In this document: piece after piece, positions 7,085-15,964 of the stretch | Layout of the letters: each line of letters opens with the position of its first letter | How positions within the stretch are numbered: position 1 is the stretch's first letter | Origin: Pantoea sp. At-9b | Lineage (GTDB): Bacteria > Pseudomonadota > Gammaproteobacteria > Enterobacterales > Enterobacteriaceae | Assembly (NCBI RefSeq): GCF_000175935.2 | Contig: NC_014842.1 | Coordinates: 52,878-116,877 of the forward strand | DNA length: 64,000 nt | Reading direction: 5' to 3' | The notes under the pieces: generated by a model | Told to the model about the DNA's origin: nothing | Database searches by the model: none | What the model saw: the letters and a program-made list of their open reading frames with translations, nothing else | Translations under genes and position numbers: made by a program

Positions 7085-7387
7085 ATGGACAGGGAATCGC
7101 TTCAGTACCAGTTCCCGGAAACCCTCAATCAGCAGAAACGCCTGCTCGGACTCCCGCCAGAGGAGGCCGGCGTCATCGTTGCGTGCGCCGGTATCGGCCT
7201 GCTCTGCGACATGTTCATCGTGATGCTGGTTGTGGCCGGCGCGTTGTGGCTGTTAATCCGCCATCTGAAGAAGGGGCAGGGCACCTGGTGGCTCCTGAAC
7301 CTCCTTTACTGGTATCTGCCGACCGCGCTGCTCCGGCTGCAGTTCAGGCGGGTGCCCGACTCGGGCAACCGGCACTGGATGCAGTAA
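7085..7387 (+). CDS. traL: TraL, VirB3-like pilus assembly protein
   Basis: 100 residues from the ATG at 7085, eight bases after traA. It has a polar N-terminus (YQFPETLNQQKRLLGLP, typical of TraL), a hydrophobic segment at about 27-59 spanning the inner membrane once or twice, and a C-terminal RLQFRRVPDSGNRHW block, also typical. It belongs to the inner-membrane platform of the F-type secretion system. Confidence 0.9.
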   Translation: MDRESLQYQFPETLNQQKRLLGLPPEEAGVIVACAGIGLLCDMFIVMLVVAGALWLLIRHLKKGQGTWWLLNLLYWYLPTALLRLQFRRVPDSGNRHWMQ

Positions 7388-7438
7388 CCCGTGCGCCACC
7401 TGCGGGTGGCGCGTATTACAGACAGAAGGAAAACCGAT

Positions 7439-8038
7439 ATGAGGTACAAGGTCCGGGAGGGGCGCAATCGTGTAACAGTGCTGGCGCTGGCGGGGCTGGG
7501 TTCGCTTCTGGCCCTGAGCCTTGCCGCGAACGGCATCACCGGCGCCCTCGCGTGGCACTTTGCCCGCACCCAGAAAACCATCACCGTTCCCATGCTGTTT
7601 GACCGGCCGTTTGTCTCCACCGCCGCCTCCGGAGACGACGCCCTGAACGGACTGCTGGTCCGCTCGTTTATCAATCTCCGCCTGTCCGTCACGCCCGAGA
7701 CCGTGGACAGCCAGCACGCCGCCCTGCTGCGCTTTGTCCCGCCGGAAGACCGTGACGCCATGAAAAAACAGCTTGCCGCCGAAGCTGAGTACATCAGAAA
7801 GAACGGCGTCTCCTCCGTGTTCCGCCTTGACGATGAAACCACCGACACCACCACCGGTGACATCATCGCCCGGGGAACGCTGAGCGCCGGCACCACCAAC
7901 GGCAACCTGAAACTTTCGCTGCCGGACACGAAAAAAGCCTGGCGACTCAGCGTGCACTACGTGGACGGCCTTATCCGCCTGACGGCCTTCACGGAAGTAC
8001 CCTGGACGCAACCTGACCGCCGCCCGCAACAGGAATGA
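7439..8038 (+). CDS. traE: TraE, VirB8-like assembly protein
   Basis: 199 residues. The ATG at 7439 is chosen for the AGAAGGA site at 7424-7430. A single N-terminal membrane segment (about residues 12-36) is followed by a periplasmic NTF2-like domain. This is the TraE/VirB8 layout that links the inner-membrane platform to the TraB/K/V core. It sits in F order between traL and traK. Confidence 0.9.
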   Translation: MRYKVREGRNRVTVLALAGLGSLLALSLAANGITGALAWHFARTQKTITVPMLFDRPFVSTAASGDDALNGLLVRSFINLRLSVTPETVDSQHAALLRFVPPEDRDAMKKQLAAEAEYIRKNGVSSVFRLDDETTDTTTGDIIARGTLSAGTTNGNLKLSLPDTKKAWRLSVHYVDGLIRLTAFTEVPWTQPDRRPQQE

Positions 8039-8041
8039 ACC

Positions 8042-8779
8042 ATGAAGAAAACCGTTTCCGTGCTCACCGCTCTGGCAGCGCTCACGCTGGTGCCTGCTGT
8101 GGCCTCAGCTGTGGTGCCCGGCCCGGCCGGCACCGTATTTGAGAATAACGCGCACCTCAAAGCGCAGATGAGCAACACCAGCCCGAACAAAATCGTCATT
8201 GACGGGGAGCTTATCACCGCCGTCACCGGTCCGGAGGGCGCGTACACAAAAGACAGCACCGCCGACGGCGCACTGCTCATCACCCCGCTGACCGGGCAGG
8301 ATTTCACCCTCTTTATCGAAACGGCCGGCGGGGTGAGCGTCTCGCTCGACGTGTCCCCGAAACCCGGCAGCGGCCGCACGCTGGAGCTTATTCCGGCGGA
8401 CGTGCCGCTGAAGCCGAACCCGGATGCGAAGGCGTGGGAGGAGAGCCAGCCGTTCCAGAAGACGCTGGTCAGCGTGGCGCGCACCGTGGCAAACGGCGGC
8501 GTGCCTGACGGCTATACCGACATGAAGGCCAGCCGGGCTCCGGCGTACAACCCGCCTGCCGGCGTCCTGCTCACGCCGGAGCGACAGCTGGCAGGCTCGC
8601 ACCTGCGCGTGATGCGTTACCGGATGAAAAACACCGGTTACGTCACCCGCACCCTCAGTGAAAAGCAGTTCTGGCAGCAGGGCGTGCGCGCCGTGATGCT
8701 CTCCACCCGCACCCTGTATGCGAACGGCGAAGGGTACGTGTGGGTGATTTTCTCCACGGATAAGGAGGGCGGGGCATGA
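8042..8779 (+). CDS. traK: TraK, secretin-like core protein
   Basis: 245 residues with a signal peptide of about 22 residues (MKKTVSVLTALAALTLVPAV). The rest is beta-rich. TraK is the VirB9-like part of the outer-membrane core and binds TraV and TraB. Its start follows traE by three bases, and its stop overlaps the traB ATG by four, so translation is coupled. Confidence 0.9.
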   Translation: MKKTVSVLTALAALTLVPAVASAVVPGPAGTVFENNAHLKAQMSNTSPNKIVIDGELITAVTGPEGAYTKDSTADGALLITPLTGQDFTLFIETAGGVSVSLDVSPKPGSGRTLELIPADVPLKPNPDAKAWEESQPFQKTLVSVARTVANGGVPDGYTDMKASRAPAYNPPAGVLLTPERQLAGSHLRVMRYRMKNTGYVTRTLSEKQFWQQGVRAVMLSTRTLYANGEGYVWVIFSTDKEGGA

Positions 8780-10143
8780 GCAGCATCAATACCCTGACCC
8801 GCCGCCGGCAGTGGATGATTGCCGGCGCGGCCGCGGCGGTGATGCTCGCCACCGGCGGCGGTATCTGGGCGTATTCACGCCATCAGGCTGAACTGAACCA
8901 TCCGGCACAGAAGTCCGCGCCGGATATGACCGGCAGCCTGGTCAGCACGTCCTTCACCAGCGGCGTGGCCACCTCGGCGCTGCAGCAGCAGCAGAATAAA
9001 ACCGCCGGGCTGGAGAAAGACCTCTCAACACTTACCGGGACGCTGAAAACGCAGAATGAGGACCTGAAGAAGCAGCTCAGTACGATGGCAGATGCCATCG
9101 CTCAGTTACAGAAGCAGCAGTCTCAGGAAGGTAACAAACCGCCGGCCGGACCAGGACAGACCACCACCCCGCCGGCCGGTCCCGCTGCGAATGCCCCGGT
9201 GGCCACCGGCCCGGCGGGACCGGCGCAGTGGCGTGTGAGCGATCCGTCAGGGGGGCCTTCTGCCGGTCAGGGAAGCCGGTTTTACCCCGGCACCGGCACG
9301 GTACGCGCCGGTGGCCTGCAGCGTGACACCTTCACGTATGCTTCGCTCGCGGCGAAAAAAACGAACCTGCCGTGGATACCGTCGGGTTCGTTCTCCGAGG
9401 CGGTCATGATTGAGGGGGCAGACGCCAACGCCAGCGTGACCGGTCAGCAGAATACCTCGCCCGTGGTCATCACCCTTATCGGCGATGTCTCCCTGCCCAA
9501 CGGCAAAACGTACAGCCTCGACCAGTGCCGCGTCACCGGGGAAATCTACGGTGATATTTCCAGCGAGCGCGGCGAAGTCCGCACGAAAAACATCAGCTGC
9601 ATCCTGAAAAACGGTAAGCACATCGATATGCCGTTTGACGGACATGTGGCTTACCAGGGCAAGCAGGGTATCCGCGGCAAGCCGGTCATGCGCAACGGGG
9701 CCATCATTGCCAATGCCGGTGCGGCCGGCCTGCTGTCCGGTTTCGGTGAGGGCATCAAATCGGCCGCCACGCCGACCGTGGGTCTGGGGGCCTCGGCGTC
9801 TGTGGGCGCGGGCGATATCCTCAAGCAGGGACTCGGCGGCGGGGCCAGCAAGGCCGCTGACACGCTGAGTCAGTACTGGATCAAGCGTGCCGAGCAGTAC
9901 CACCCGGTGATTGATATCGGCGCCGGTAACGCCGTCACCGTGGTGTTCCAGCAGGGCTTCCGGCTGGAGACCATTGAGGATGCGGAAGCAGAGAAAGAGA
10001 AGAAAGCCGCGCCACAGCCTAGCGCGCAGCAGACTGCCGCGGTCACGCCGGCAAACAGCGGTGGCGGCAATGCCCCGGTACTGAACCCCGACGAAGTGCT
10101 GCGTCAGGCCAGCCAGCTGCGCCTGGGTGACACCATCAACTGA
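8776..10143 (+). CDS. traB: TraB, VirB10-like core scaffold
   Basis: 455 residues. One N-terminal membrane helix (about 12-32) is followed by a Gln/Lys-rich coiled coil (about 68-118), a Pro/Gly-rich stretch (about 119-150) and the conserved VirB10-like beta-barrel domain. TraB spans from inner to outer membrane and forms the channel core with TraK and TraV. The C-terminus (about 400-455) is low complexity. F TraB is of similar size (475). Confidence 0.9.
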   Translation: MSSINTLTRRRQWMIAGAAAAVMLATGGGIWAYSRHQAELNHPAQKSAPDMTGSLVSTSFTSGVATSALQQQQNKTAGLEKDLSTLTGTLKTQNEDLKKQLSTMADAIAQLQKQQSQEGNKPPAGPGQTTTPPAGPAANAPVATGPAGPAQWRVSDPSGGPSAGQGSRFYPGTGTVRAGGLQRDTFTYASLAAKKTNLPWIPSGSFSEAVMIEGADANASVTGQQNTSPVVITLIGDVSLPNGKTYSLDQCRVTGEIYGDISSERGEVRTKNISCILKNGKHIDMPFDGHVAYQGKQGIRGKPVMRNGAIIANAGAAGLLSGFGEGIKSAATPTVGLGASASVGAGDILKQGLGGGASKAADTLSQYWIKRAEQYHPVIDIGAGNAVTVVFQQGFRLETIEDAEAEKEKKAAPQPSAQQTAAVTPANSGGGNAPVLNPDEVLRQASQLRLGDTIN

Positions 10144-10161
10144 CAGGAACAGGAGACGGCT

Positions 10162-10674
10162 ATGGAAAACTGGTACGTGGCGCAGACGAAGTACGCGCAG
10201 GAGAAGCGGGCGCAGCAGCAGCTGCAGAGTCAGGGAGTGACCTGCCTGCTCCCGGTCTTCTCCGAGGTCCGGCTGCAGAACGGGGGCATCCGGCGCATCG
10301 CCGAGCAACCGCTGTTCCCGAACTATATTTTTGTGCGTTTTGACCCGGAGGTGGTGCATACCACGGCCATCAAGGCCACGCGGGGTGTCTCAACGCTTAT
10401 AAGCTTCGGCGGTCTGCCGTCCGTGGTGCCGGACAGCGTGATAACCCGGCTCAATCAGGGGTGGGAGAGCGCGCCGCTCACCACGGATGCACCGGCGCAC
10501 GGTGACCGGGTGGTTATCCGCGACGGCGTGTTCGAAGGGCTGGAGGCGGTGTGGTATGAGCCGGATGGCATGAAGCGGGCGATGCTGCTTCTGACCCTGA
10601 TGAACCGCCAGGTGCCCGTGCCGGTGAACAGCCATATGCGCTTTCATATCACCGCGCGGGGGGCCGCTGCATGA
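10162..10674 (+). CDS. RfaH/NusG-family transcription antiterminator inside the tra operon
   Basis: 170 residues. The N-terminal NGN domain opens with ENWYVAQTKYAQEKRAQQQL, followed by PLFPNYIFVRFDPE and ATRGVSTLISFGG, blocks shared with chromosomal RfaH. A C-terminal KOW-like domain begins near GDRVVIRDGVFEGLEA (about residue 111). RfaH binds RNA polymerase paused at an ops element and suppresses termination in long operons, including F tra. A plasmid copy inside a 32-kb operon would make antitermination self-sustaining. I did not find a good ops match upstream of traA. F carries no such gene at this position; ActX-type plasmid homologues are known elsewhere. Confidence 0.9.
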   Translation: MENWYVAQTKYAQEKRAQQQLQSQGVTCLLPVFSEVRLQNGGIRRIAEQPLFPNYIFVRFDPEVVHTTAIKATRGVSTLISFGGLPSVVPDSVITRLNQGWESAPLTTDAPAHGDRVVIRDGVFEGLEAVWYEPDGMKRAMLLLTLMNRQVPVPVNSHMRFHITARGAAA

Positions 10675-11072
10675 ACAGGGCATGTCGTCAGGTGCTGAGC
10701 GCCTCAGCGTGTGCGATGACGCTCACGATCGCCATGATGGTTGTCAATAAAACCACGCTGGCTCTGCTGCTCAGGGCCGGTCACATGCCGGCTCCACTGG
10801 CGTCCTGGCCACTCTGGCGGGTGTCTGTACTGATTGCGGCCGGGATAGTGTCTGCACAGTACTTTCTTCAGAAGGGTAAGGCTCGCTGGCGTATCCCGCT
10901 GGCGCATGTCATTGCCTGGCTGTTCATTCCCGCATGGTATGGGGCCTTCGCGTTCTGGTACTGGCAGATCCCCGTCATCGACATGCAGGACCTGTGCTTA
11001 CCATCATTATCCGGAATGGCCATAACACTGTTATTTATCTGGTTTCATTTAATAGAGACCTTTACGGAATGA
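10671..11072 (+). CDS. Polytopic membrane protein of unknown function in tra operon
   Basis: 133 residues. The ATG overlaps the stop of the rfaH-like gene (ATGA). About four hydrophobic segments (about 12-35, 46-66, 77-95, 108-130) with little soluble sequence. It sits where F has traP/trbD/trbG between traB and traV, but I see no clear similarity to those. Placement suggests an accessory role in pilus or transfer control; this is inference. Confidence 0.65.
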   Translation: MNRACRQVLSASACAMTLTIAMMVVNKTTLALLLRAGHMPAPLASWPLWRVSVLIAAGIVSAQYFLQKGKARWRIPLAHVIAWLFIPAWYGAFAFWYWQIPVIDMQDLCLPSLSGMAITLLFIWFHLIETFTE

Positions 11073-11082
11073 GGGCTGGAGC

Positions 11083-11556
11083 GTGAACAGAAATCAGAAC
11101 CCGACTGCCCGTCAGCGGTGGGCGCAGCACTGCCGGCTGCGACGCATGGCGGACGAATGGTCAGCAGGCTATCCGCCGTATATAGAGAGTCTGACGGTAT
11201 GGTTCGTCACGGCATGTTTATCGGCGATGGCGGCGACCGGGCTCTTTACCGGCAGACCGGTGCTTTACGTTGCGACAGCCGGGTTTGTCCTGCTGTCACT
11301 CATCCTGCTGATACGATGGGTGGGCAGACCACATTCCTGGCCGGATATTACAGCTCAGGAACTGAAAACGTACTGCCCCGCTGACGCAGTGGCGTTCCGG
11401 GAACTTCAGTGCTGTGTGGCGGAAACCGGGCATCTCACGGCGCGTGTGCTGTCATACTGGCTGGAAAAAGAGCGGAGTGCGCTCACCCGGCGTGAATACG
11501 CGTTTACATCCCGTCAGGTCAGAAATGATGAGACTGAGGATATCCCGTATGAATAA
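11083..11556 (+). CDS. Two-TM protein of unknown function in tra operon
   Basis: 157 residues from a GTG at 11083, preceded by GAGGGCTGGA. The N-terminus is basic (RQRWAQHCRLRRMADEW); two membrane helices at about 38-58 and 63-82 are followed by a cytoplasmic helical tail. No family recognised. Its end overlaps the next gene by eight bases. Confidence 0.6.
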   Translation: MNRNQNPTARQRWAQHCRLRRMADEWSAGYPPYIESLTVWFVTACLSAMAATGLFTGRPVLYVATAGFVLLSLILLIRWVGRPHSWPDITAQELKTYCPADAVAFRELQCCVAETGHLTARVLSYWLEKERSALTRREYAFTSRQVRNDETEDIPYE

Positions 11557-11710
11557 CCACACCCGTCGTGAGCAGCTTATCCGGTTATGTGCCCTGCGCA
11601 TCCGATATCGCCGGGCCTGGCAGTCAAATGCCGATGCCTGTCAGTTGGCGGCTCTGCTGACTGAAACAGAACGTCAGCAGCGTCTGTTGGCCGTGAAGGA
11701 GGCAGAGTGA
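11549..11710 (+). CDS. Small basic protein, 53 aa
   Basis: The start is set at the ATG at 11549, eight bases inside the preceding gene, with GAGGAT at 11536-11541 as ribosome-binding site. A longer frame (from 11414) is antiphase overlap. The product is Arg-rich and helical, possibly a coiled coil at the C-terminus. Function unknown. Confidence 0.45.
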   Translation: MNNHTRREQLIRLCALRIRYRRAWQSNADACQLAALLTETERQQRLLAVKEAE

Positions 11711-11751
11711 ATGTAAATCCAGCCTAAACCGCTGACCATCTGCGGGTGCTG

Positions 11752-11856
11752 ATGACCATCATCACCTTCATCTTCTGGTTCCTGCTGACGATGTGCTTCC
11801 GGAAAGGTATCAGGTTAAAGAGCATGGTGCGTGACTGTTTCCATTCTTCTCCTTAA
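11752..11856 (+). CDS. Possible small membrane peptide, 34 aa
   Basis: ATG at 11752 encodes a hydrophobic stretch (TIITFIFWFLLTMCF) followed by a basic tail, the layout of small single-pass membrane proteins found in tra operons. There is no clear ribosome-binding site, so support is weak. Confidence 0.25.
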   Translation: MTIITFIFWFLLTMCFRKGIRLKSMVRDCFHSSP

Positions 11857-12022
11857 CTGATCCGAATATCTTTTATTACCGGAGCCGTACAGTGACGGCT
11901 CCCTGAGTTCTGTACCACCGCCCCTTGTGCCTTTCGCCGGCATCAGCCTGCTGTTACCCGACGCTCTGTTTGAAGCCATAAACCACACCATTCGCGGTTC
12001 GGCCGCCACTAAGGACACCAAC

Positions 12023-12571
12023 ATGCAAAAACTCTTTGCGTGCGCACTGCTGTGCGCTGCGCTCACCGGCTGCGCCGGTATGAACTCCGACTTTGACTGC
12101 AACAAAACCGCCACCGACCAGTGCCTCTCGATGTCGGACGCCAGCCACCTGGCGTCAAAACACCAGAGCCTCGACGACCTGAGCGCCGCGAAGGACAGCG
12201 GCCCAAAGCCTGCGGCTGAGGCGCTGGCGACGCCCGGCAACCTGAAGCCTGCCGTTAATCCGAACCGCACCGTCAGTGTGGCCACGATCGCACCCCGCGC
12301 CGTGGCGGGACAGCCCGTCAGTCCCGCATTGCTCCGTGCCTCCACGGTACCGGTGCACACCGCTGCAGTGACGGCCGGCAACATCACGCCGGCCGATTAC
12401 AGCGGACCCGGCCAGGTGGATGCCCGGCGTATTCCGGACGCCACGCAGCGCCTGTGGATAGCGCCCTGGGTGGATGAGCAGGACAGCTTCCATCAGCCTG
12501 CTGTCGTGGAGTTCGTGAAGCAGAAGTCCCGCTGGGACGAAGACTTTCGCGTGATAAGCGAGGGAGAGTAA
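12023..12571 (+). CDS. traV: TraV, outer-membrane core lipoprotein
   Basis: 182 residues from the ATG at 12023. The signal peptide ends in an LTGC lipobox (Cys17). The following GMNSDFDCNKTATDQCLSM block is the TraV hallmark, with two conserved cysteines. TraV is the VirB7-like lipoprotein that anchors the TraK/TraB core in the outer membrane. The C-terminal WIAPWVDEQDSFH block is also family-typical. Its stop overlaps the next ATG (TAATG). Confidence 0.9.
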   Translation: MQKLFACALLCAALTGCAGMNSDFDCNKTATDQCLSMSDASHLASKHQSLDDLSAAKDSGPKPAAEALATPGNLKPAVNPNRTVSVATIAPRAVAGQPVSPALLRASTVPVHTAAVTAGNITPADYSGPGQVDARRIPDATQRLWIAPWVDEQDSFHQPAVVEFVKQKSRWDEDFRVISEGE

Positions 12572-12858
12572 TGACGATGTATGTTCACTGTAGTGAGAAG
12601 ACGGCATTATTGCCGCCACGACCCGTTAGCGGGACGGGCAGGGCTGCTTACCTGACAGAGCCGATGCCCGGCACGCTGACATCGGCTGCGCTGCATCACG
12701 CCATTCAGTCCGGTGCCGGTGCAGGTGTCAGGGGGCCGGGGACGCTTTGCCGGAATGTCTTTTACCACGGTATTACCGGCCGGGGTAAGAGTGCCCTGTC
12801 AGAGAACGTCATGCAGGCGCTGATGACAGCACAGACGGGAGGACGTGATGCTCAGTAA
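12571..12858 (+). CDS. Small protein with P-loop-like motif between traV and traC
   Basis: 95 residues, starting on the last base of the traV stop and ending inside traC, so tightly coupled. Residues about 67-74 read GITGRGKS, resembling a Walker A motif (GxxGxGKS). The rest is too short for a full ATPase, and no Walker B is visible. F has traR here, but this is not a DksA-type zinc finger. Function unknown; the P-loop resemblance may be chance or a relic. Confidence 0.55.
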   Translation: MTMYVHCSEKTALLPPRPVSGTGRAAYLTEPMPGTLTSAALHHAIQSGAGAGVRGPGTLCRNVFYHGITGRGKSALSENVMQALMTAQTGGRDAQ

Positions 12859-15493
12859 CGTTATCGATCACCTTGCCGGTATCCTGAGCAGCAGCCGCGA
12901 CGAGGGCGGGGCAAAAGCCGCCTCAAAAATGCTGCGGGAAAACTTCAGCTACCCCTCGCTGACCAGCCTGCTGCCTTACCGTGAGTACGATGAGAAATCC
13001 GACCTGTTTATCAACGGCCGGTCCGTCGGTTTCATCATGGAGGTGGCACCGCTCGCCGGCGCTAACCAGCAGGTGGTGCAGGCACTGGACGACCTGCTGC
13101 GCAAAAAACTCCCCCGTAAAACACCGGTCACCGTGCTGATGGTCGCCAGCAAGTGCGTGGGGGACATGCTGGAGAACGGGCTGAGCCGCGACATGTGGAA
13201 AGGCAGCATGGCACCGCGCCTCAACGCCATCACCAGAGCCTACTGGGAACGCTCAGCGCTGAAAGGGCTGGTGAATAACCGCGAATATCCGCTCTATCTG
13301 CGTAACTACCGCGTGTTTCTGGTGTATGCCCACCCGGGTACCGGCGGCATCCGGGTCATGGATGAGGTGGCGCAGATCCGCGAAACCCTGCGCGTGTCGA
13401 TGATGGCCGCGCACATGGACACCCGACGGGTGGCGGCGGCCGAATTCCTGACGGTCATTCGTGAGCAGCTCAACTACCGTCCTGGGCAGGTGAATGCCGG
13501 TACGGAAAACTGGAATCCGGAGCAGGAGCTGCACCGCCAGTGCGTGGACCACAGTACCGAGCTGGAGGTGCACCCGGGTTACCTGCGCCTCACCACGGCG
13601 CGCCAGCCCGGTGACAGGCGCATGGGGGATGAGGCGGATACCGCCGTTGCCAGCACGCGCATCGTGAATATGCAGCTGACAAAGGTACCGAAGAAGTTTG
13701 CCCTCTGGCAGGCGGCGGACAACCTGCAGAACATGCGTTTTCCGGACCTTGGCATCCCCTGTCCGTTTCTGCTGAGCTGGACCATCTGCGTCGAGGAGCA
13801 GGTCAGCAGCCAGAACGAAGCGTTCCGTAAGGAACAGGACATGGGTAAAAAGGCCAACTCCTCCTACGGAAAACTCTTCCCCAACACGCAGCGCACCTAT
13901 GAGGAGTGGCGTGACCTGCGCATGGGGCTGAACAGCAACGAAATCGCCATGTGCAGTTTCAGCATGAACCTGACGCTGTTCTGCCCGGATGACGACAGTG
14001 AACAGCAGGCCTGTGAGCTCGCCGCCATCAACGTGTTCCGCAAGAACGATCTGGAGATGTCTGCACCGCGCTACCAGCAGCTGCGCAACTGGCTCACCAC
14101 CTTCCCGTTCCTGATGCAGGAGGGGCTGTGGGACGACATGAAGCACATGAATGCCACCCTGCGCTGCAAGAGCTTCAACGCGGTCAACCTGATGCCGGTG
14201 GTCGCCGAGCGGCAGATGGCCCCTTCGGGAAGCCCGCTGCCGACCTACCGTAACGCGCTGGCGTTTTTTGACATGTTCAGCGAGAGCAACGGTGCCACCA
14301 ACTTCAATATCGCGGTCACCGGCACCACCGGTGCCGGTAAAAGCTTCTTTATCCAGGAGATCCTGCGTCAGGTACTTAATTCCGGCGGGTTTGGCTGGGT
14401 TATCGATATGGGGGGCAGCTACCGCAACTTCTGTAAACAGGCGGGGGGCGCCTATCTCGATGGGGCCACGCTGCGCTTTAACCCGTTTGCCAACGTGCGC
14501 GATATCAAGGAATCGGCCGAGGGCATACAGGGGCTGCTGACCGTGCTGGCAAGTCCGAACGATGCGCTGGACAAGGTCAGTGAGACCATCCTGCTCAAGG
14601 GCGTCGTGGCTGCCTGGGAGGCGAAGCTGAACCGGGCGCGTATCGATGACGTGGTGCTGTACATGAAATCGCAGGATGTCCGGTCAGAGTACGGCAACCA
14701 GCCGACCATCATGAACCGCATCAACGAGCTGGTGCTGCTGCTGGACCGCTGGTGTACCTGGGGAGCCAACGGTGATTACTTCAACTCGGACAAACCGACG
14801 CTTGACGGTGACACCCGTTTTGCGGTGCTGGAGCTGCTGAGTCTGGAAAACCAGCCGCATCTGCTGTCCGCCATCCTGTACTCACTCATTCTGGCGATTC
14901 AGGAAAAGATGTACCACTCGCCGCGCAGTCTGAAGAAGGTGGCCATTATCGACGAAGCCTGGCGTCTGTTCAGCGGCTCCAACCCGCACGCGGCGCGCTT
15001 TATCGAAACCGGCTATCGCACGGTGCGCCGCCATCGCGGGGCGTTCATCACCATCACGCAGGGTATCAAAGACTTCACCGGTACCAAAGACCAGGCGGCA
15101 CCGCCGGCAGCGGCAGCAGCGTGGGACTGTTCCGGTACCAAAGTCACGCTACTGCAGGATGCGAAAGCGTTCAAAACCTACCTCAATGCCAATCCGGATC
15201 AGTTCAGCGAAATGGAGACGCAGGTTATCCGCGGTTTCCAGCCCGCCCGCGATACGGGGTTCAGTTCGGTGATGATTTCCAGCGGGGAATACAGTTCCTT
15301 CCACCGGGTGTTTGTGGACCCGGTGACGCGTGCGATGTTCAGCACCCGCGGGGAAGACTATCAGTATATGAGCGATGCGCAGGAGGCGGGGGCAACCAGC
15401 GAGGAGGCCGCGTACCTGCTGGCCTGTGAGCCGCACATGTATCAGGCCGAAATGCAGGAGCTTGAGCGCTGGGCCGGTCTGCCGGCGGCGTAA
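12848..15493 (+). CDS. traC: TraC, VirB4-type pilus assembly ATPase
   Basis: 881 residues from the ATG at 12848 (a GTG three bases earlier is less likely). Domains: an N-terminal TraC/VirB4 domain, then a P-loop ATPase with Walker A GTTGAGKSFF (about residue 491-500) and Walker B VAIIDEAWRLF (about 697-707). Later motifs include a TITQGIKDF strand typical of VirB4. It powers pilin extraction and pilus extension from the cytoplasmic face. Length matches F TraC (875). Confidence 0.95.
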   Translation: MLSNVIDHLAGILSSSRDEGGAKAASKMLRENFSYPSLTSLLPYREYDEKSDLFINGRSVGFIMEVAPLAGANQQVVQALDDLLRKKLPRKTPVTVLMVASKCVGDMLENGLSRDMWKGSMAPRLNAITRAYWERSALKGLVNNREYPLYLRNYRVFLVYAHPGTGGIRVMDEVAQIRETLRVSMMAAHMDTRRVAAAEFLTVIREQLNYRPGQVNAGTENWNPEQELHRQCVDHSTELEVHPGYLRLTTARQPGDRRMGDEADTAVASTRIVNMQLTKVPKKFALWQAADNLQNMRFPDLGIPCPFLLSWTICVEEQVSSQNEAFRKEQDMGKKANSSYGKLFPNTQRTYEEWRDLRMGLNSNEIAMCSFSMNLTLFCPDDDSEQQACELAAINVFRKNDLEMSAPRYQQLRNWLTTFPFLMQEGLWDDMKHMNATLRCKSFNAVNLMPVVAERQMAPSGSPLPTYRNALAFFDMFSESNGATNFNIAVTGTTGAGKSFFIQEILRQVLNSGGFGWVIDMGGSYRNFCKQAGGAYLDGATLRFNPFANVRDIKESAEGIQGLLTVLASPNDALDKVSETILLKGVVAAWEAKLNRARIDDVVLYMKSQDVRSEYGNQPTIMNRINELVLLLDRWCTWGANGDYFNSDKPTLDGDTRFAVLELLSLENQPHLLSAILYSLILAIQEKMYHSPRSLKKVAIIDEAWRLFSGSNPHAARFIETGYRTVRRHRGAFITITQGIKDFTGTKDQAAPPAAAAAWDCSGTKVTLLQDAKAFKTYLNANPDQFSEMETQVIRGFQPARDTGFSSVMISSGEYSSFHRVFVDPVTRAMFSTRGEDYQYMSDAQEAGATSEEAAYLLACEPHMYQAEMQELERWAGLPAA

Positions 15494-15508
15494 ACAGAGG
15501 ACATAACG

Positions 15509-15964
15509 ATGCAGGAAGAGAAACATCCGCCCGCAGGGTCGGACAGTGAAACGGCCGATGACAGCACGCTGCGTGATGCCATCGGTAAAAAGGCAGAAAT
15601 ATCGACAGGACGCGGTCGGGTGGCCCGTATTGCCGCCCTCACCACAGTGGTCATCGCACTCAGCGCCGGTATCAGTGCCCTGGTTGCCCGGGCGATGCAG
15701 CCGGAATACGTGGTGTTTGACATGAAGGGTACCCTCGACACCTTCCGGCAGCAGACTGCGCAGACTGCGCAGACGCCGCTGACGCAGGATGCCCTGACCG
15801 CCCTGACCACGCGCTTCGGGACGGCGCTGAATGCCAGCCTGACAGGCTGGCAGTCGGAGCACGGTGGCGTCATCCTGGTGAAGGGGGCCGTTGTCAGCGG
15901 TGCGACTGATATCACGCCGGTGATACAGGCGGAGATCTCCCGTCAGATGCAGGGGACACCATGA
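15509..15964 (+). CDS. trbI: TrbI, F-type pilus-length-related inner-membrane protein
   Basis: 151 residues. One membrane helix (about 41-62) follows a polar cytoplasmic N-terminus, and a periplasmic helical domain carries the YVVFDMKGT block common to F TrbI. In F it affects pilus retraction and length. It overlaps traW by four bases (ATGA). Confidence 0.85.
   Translation: MQEEKHPPAGSDSETADDSTLRDAIGKKAEISTGRGRVARIAALTTVVIALSAGISALVARAMQPEYVVFDMKGTLDTFRQQTAQTAQTPLTQDALTALTTRFGTALNASLTGWQSEHGGVILVKGAVVSGATDITPVIQAEISRQMQGTP

Noticed and set aside
13253-14146. Long minus-strand ORFs opposite traC, traG, traD and traI
   Set aside because: Typical antisense shadows in GC-rich coding DNA; His/Arg/Gln-rich translations without family features.
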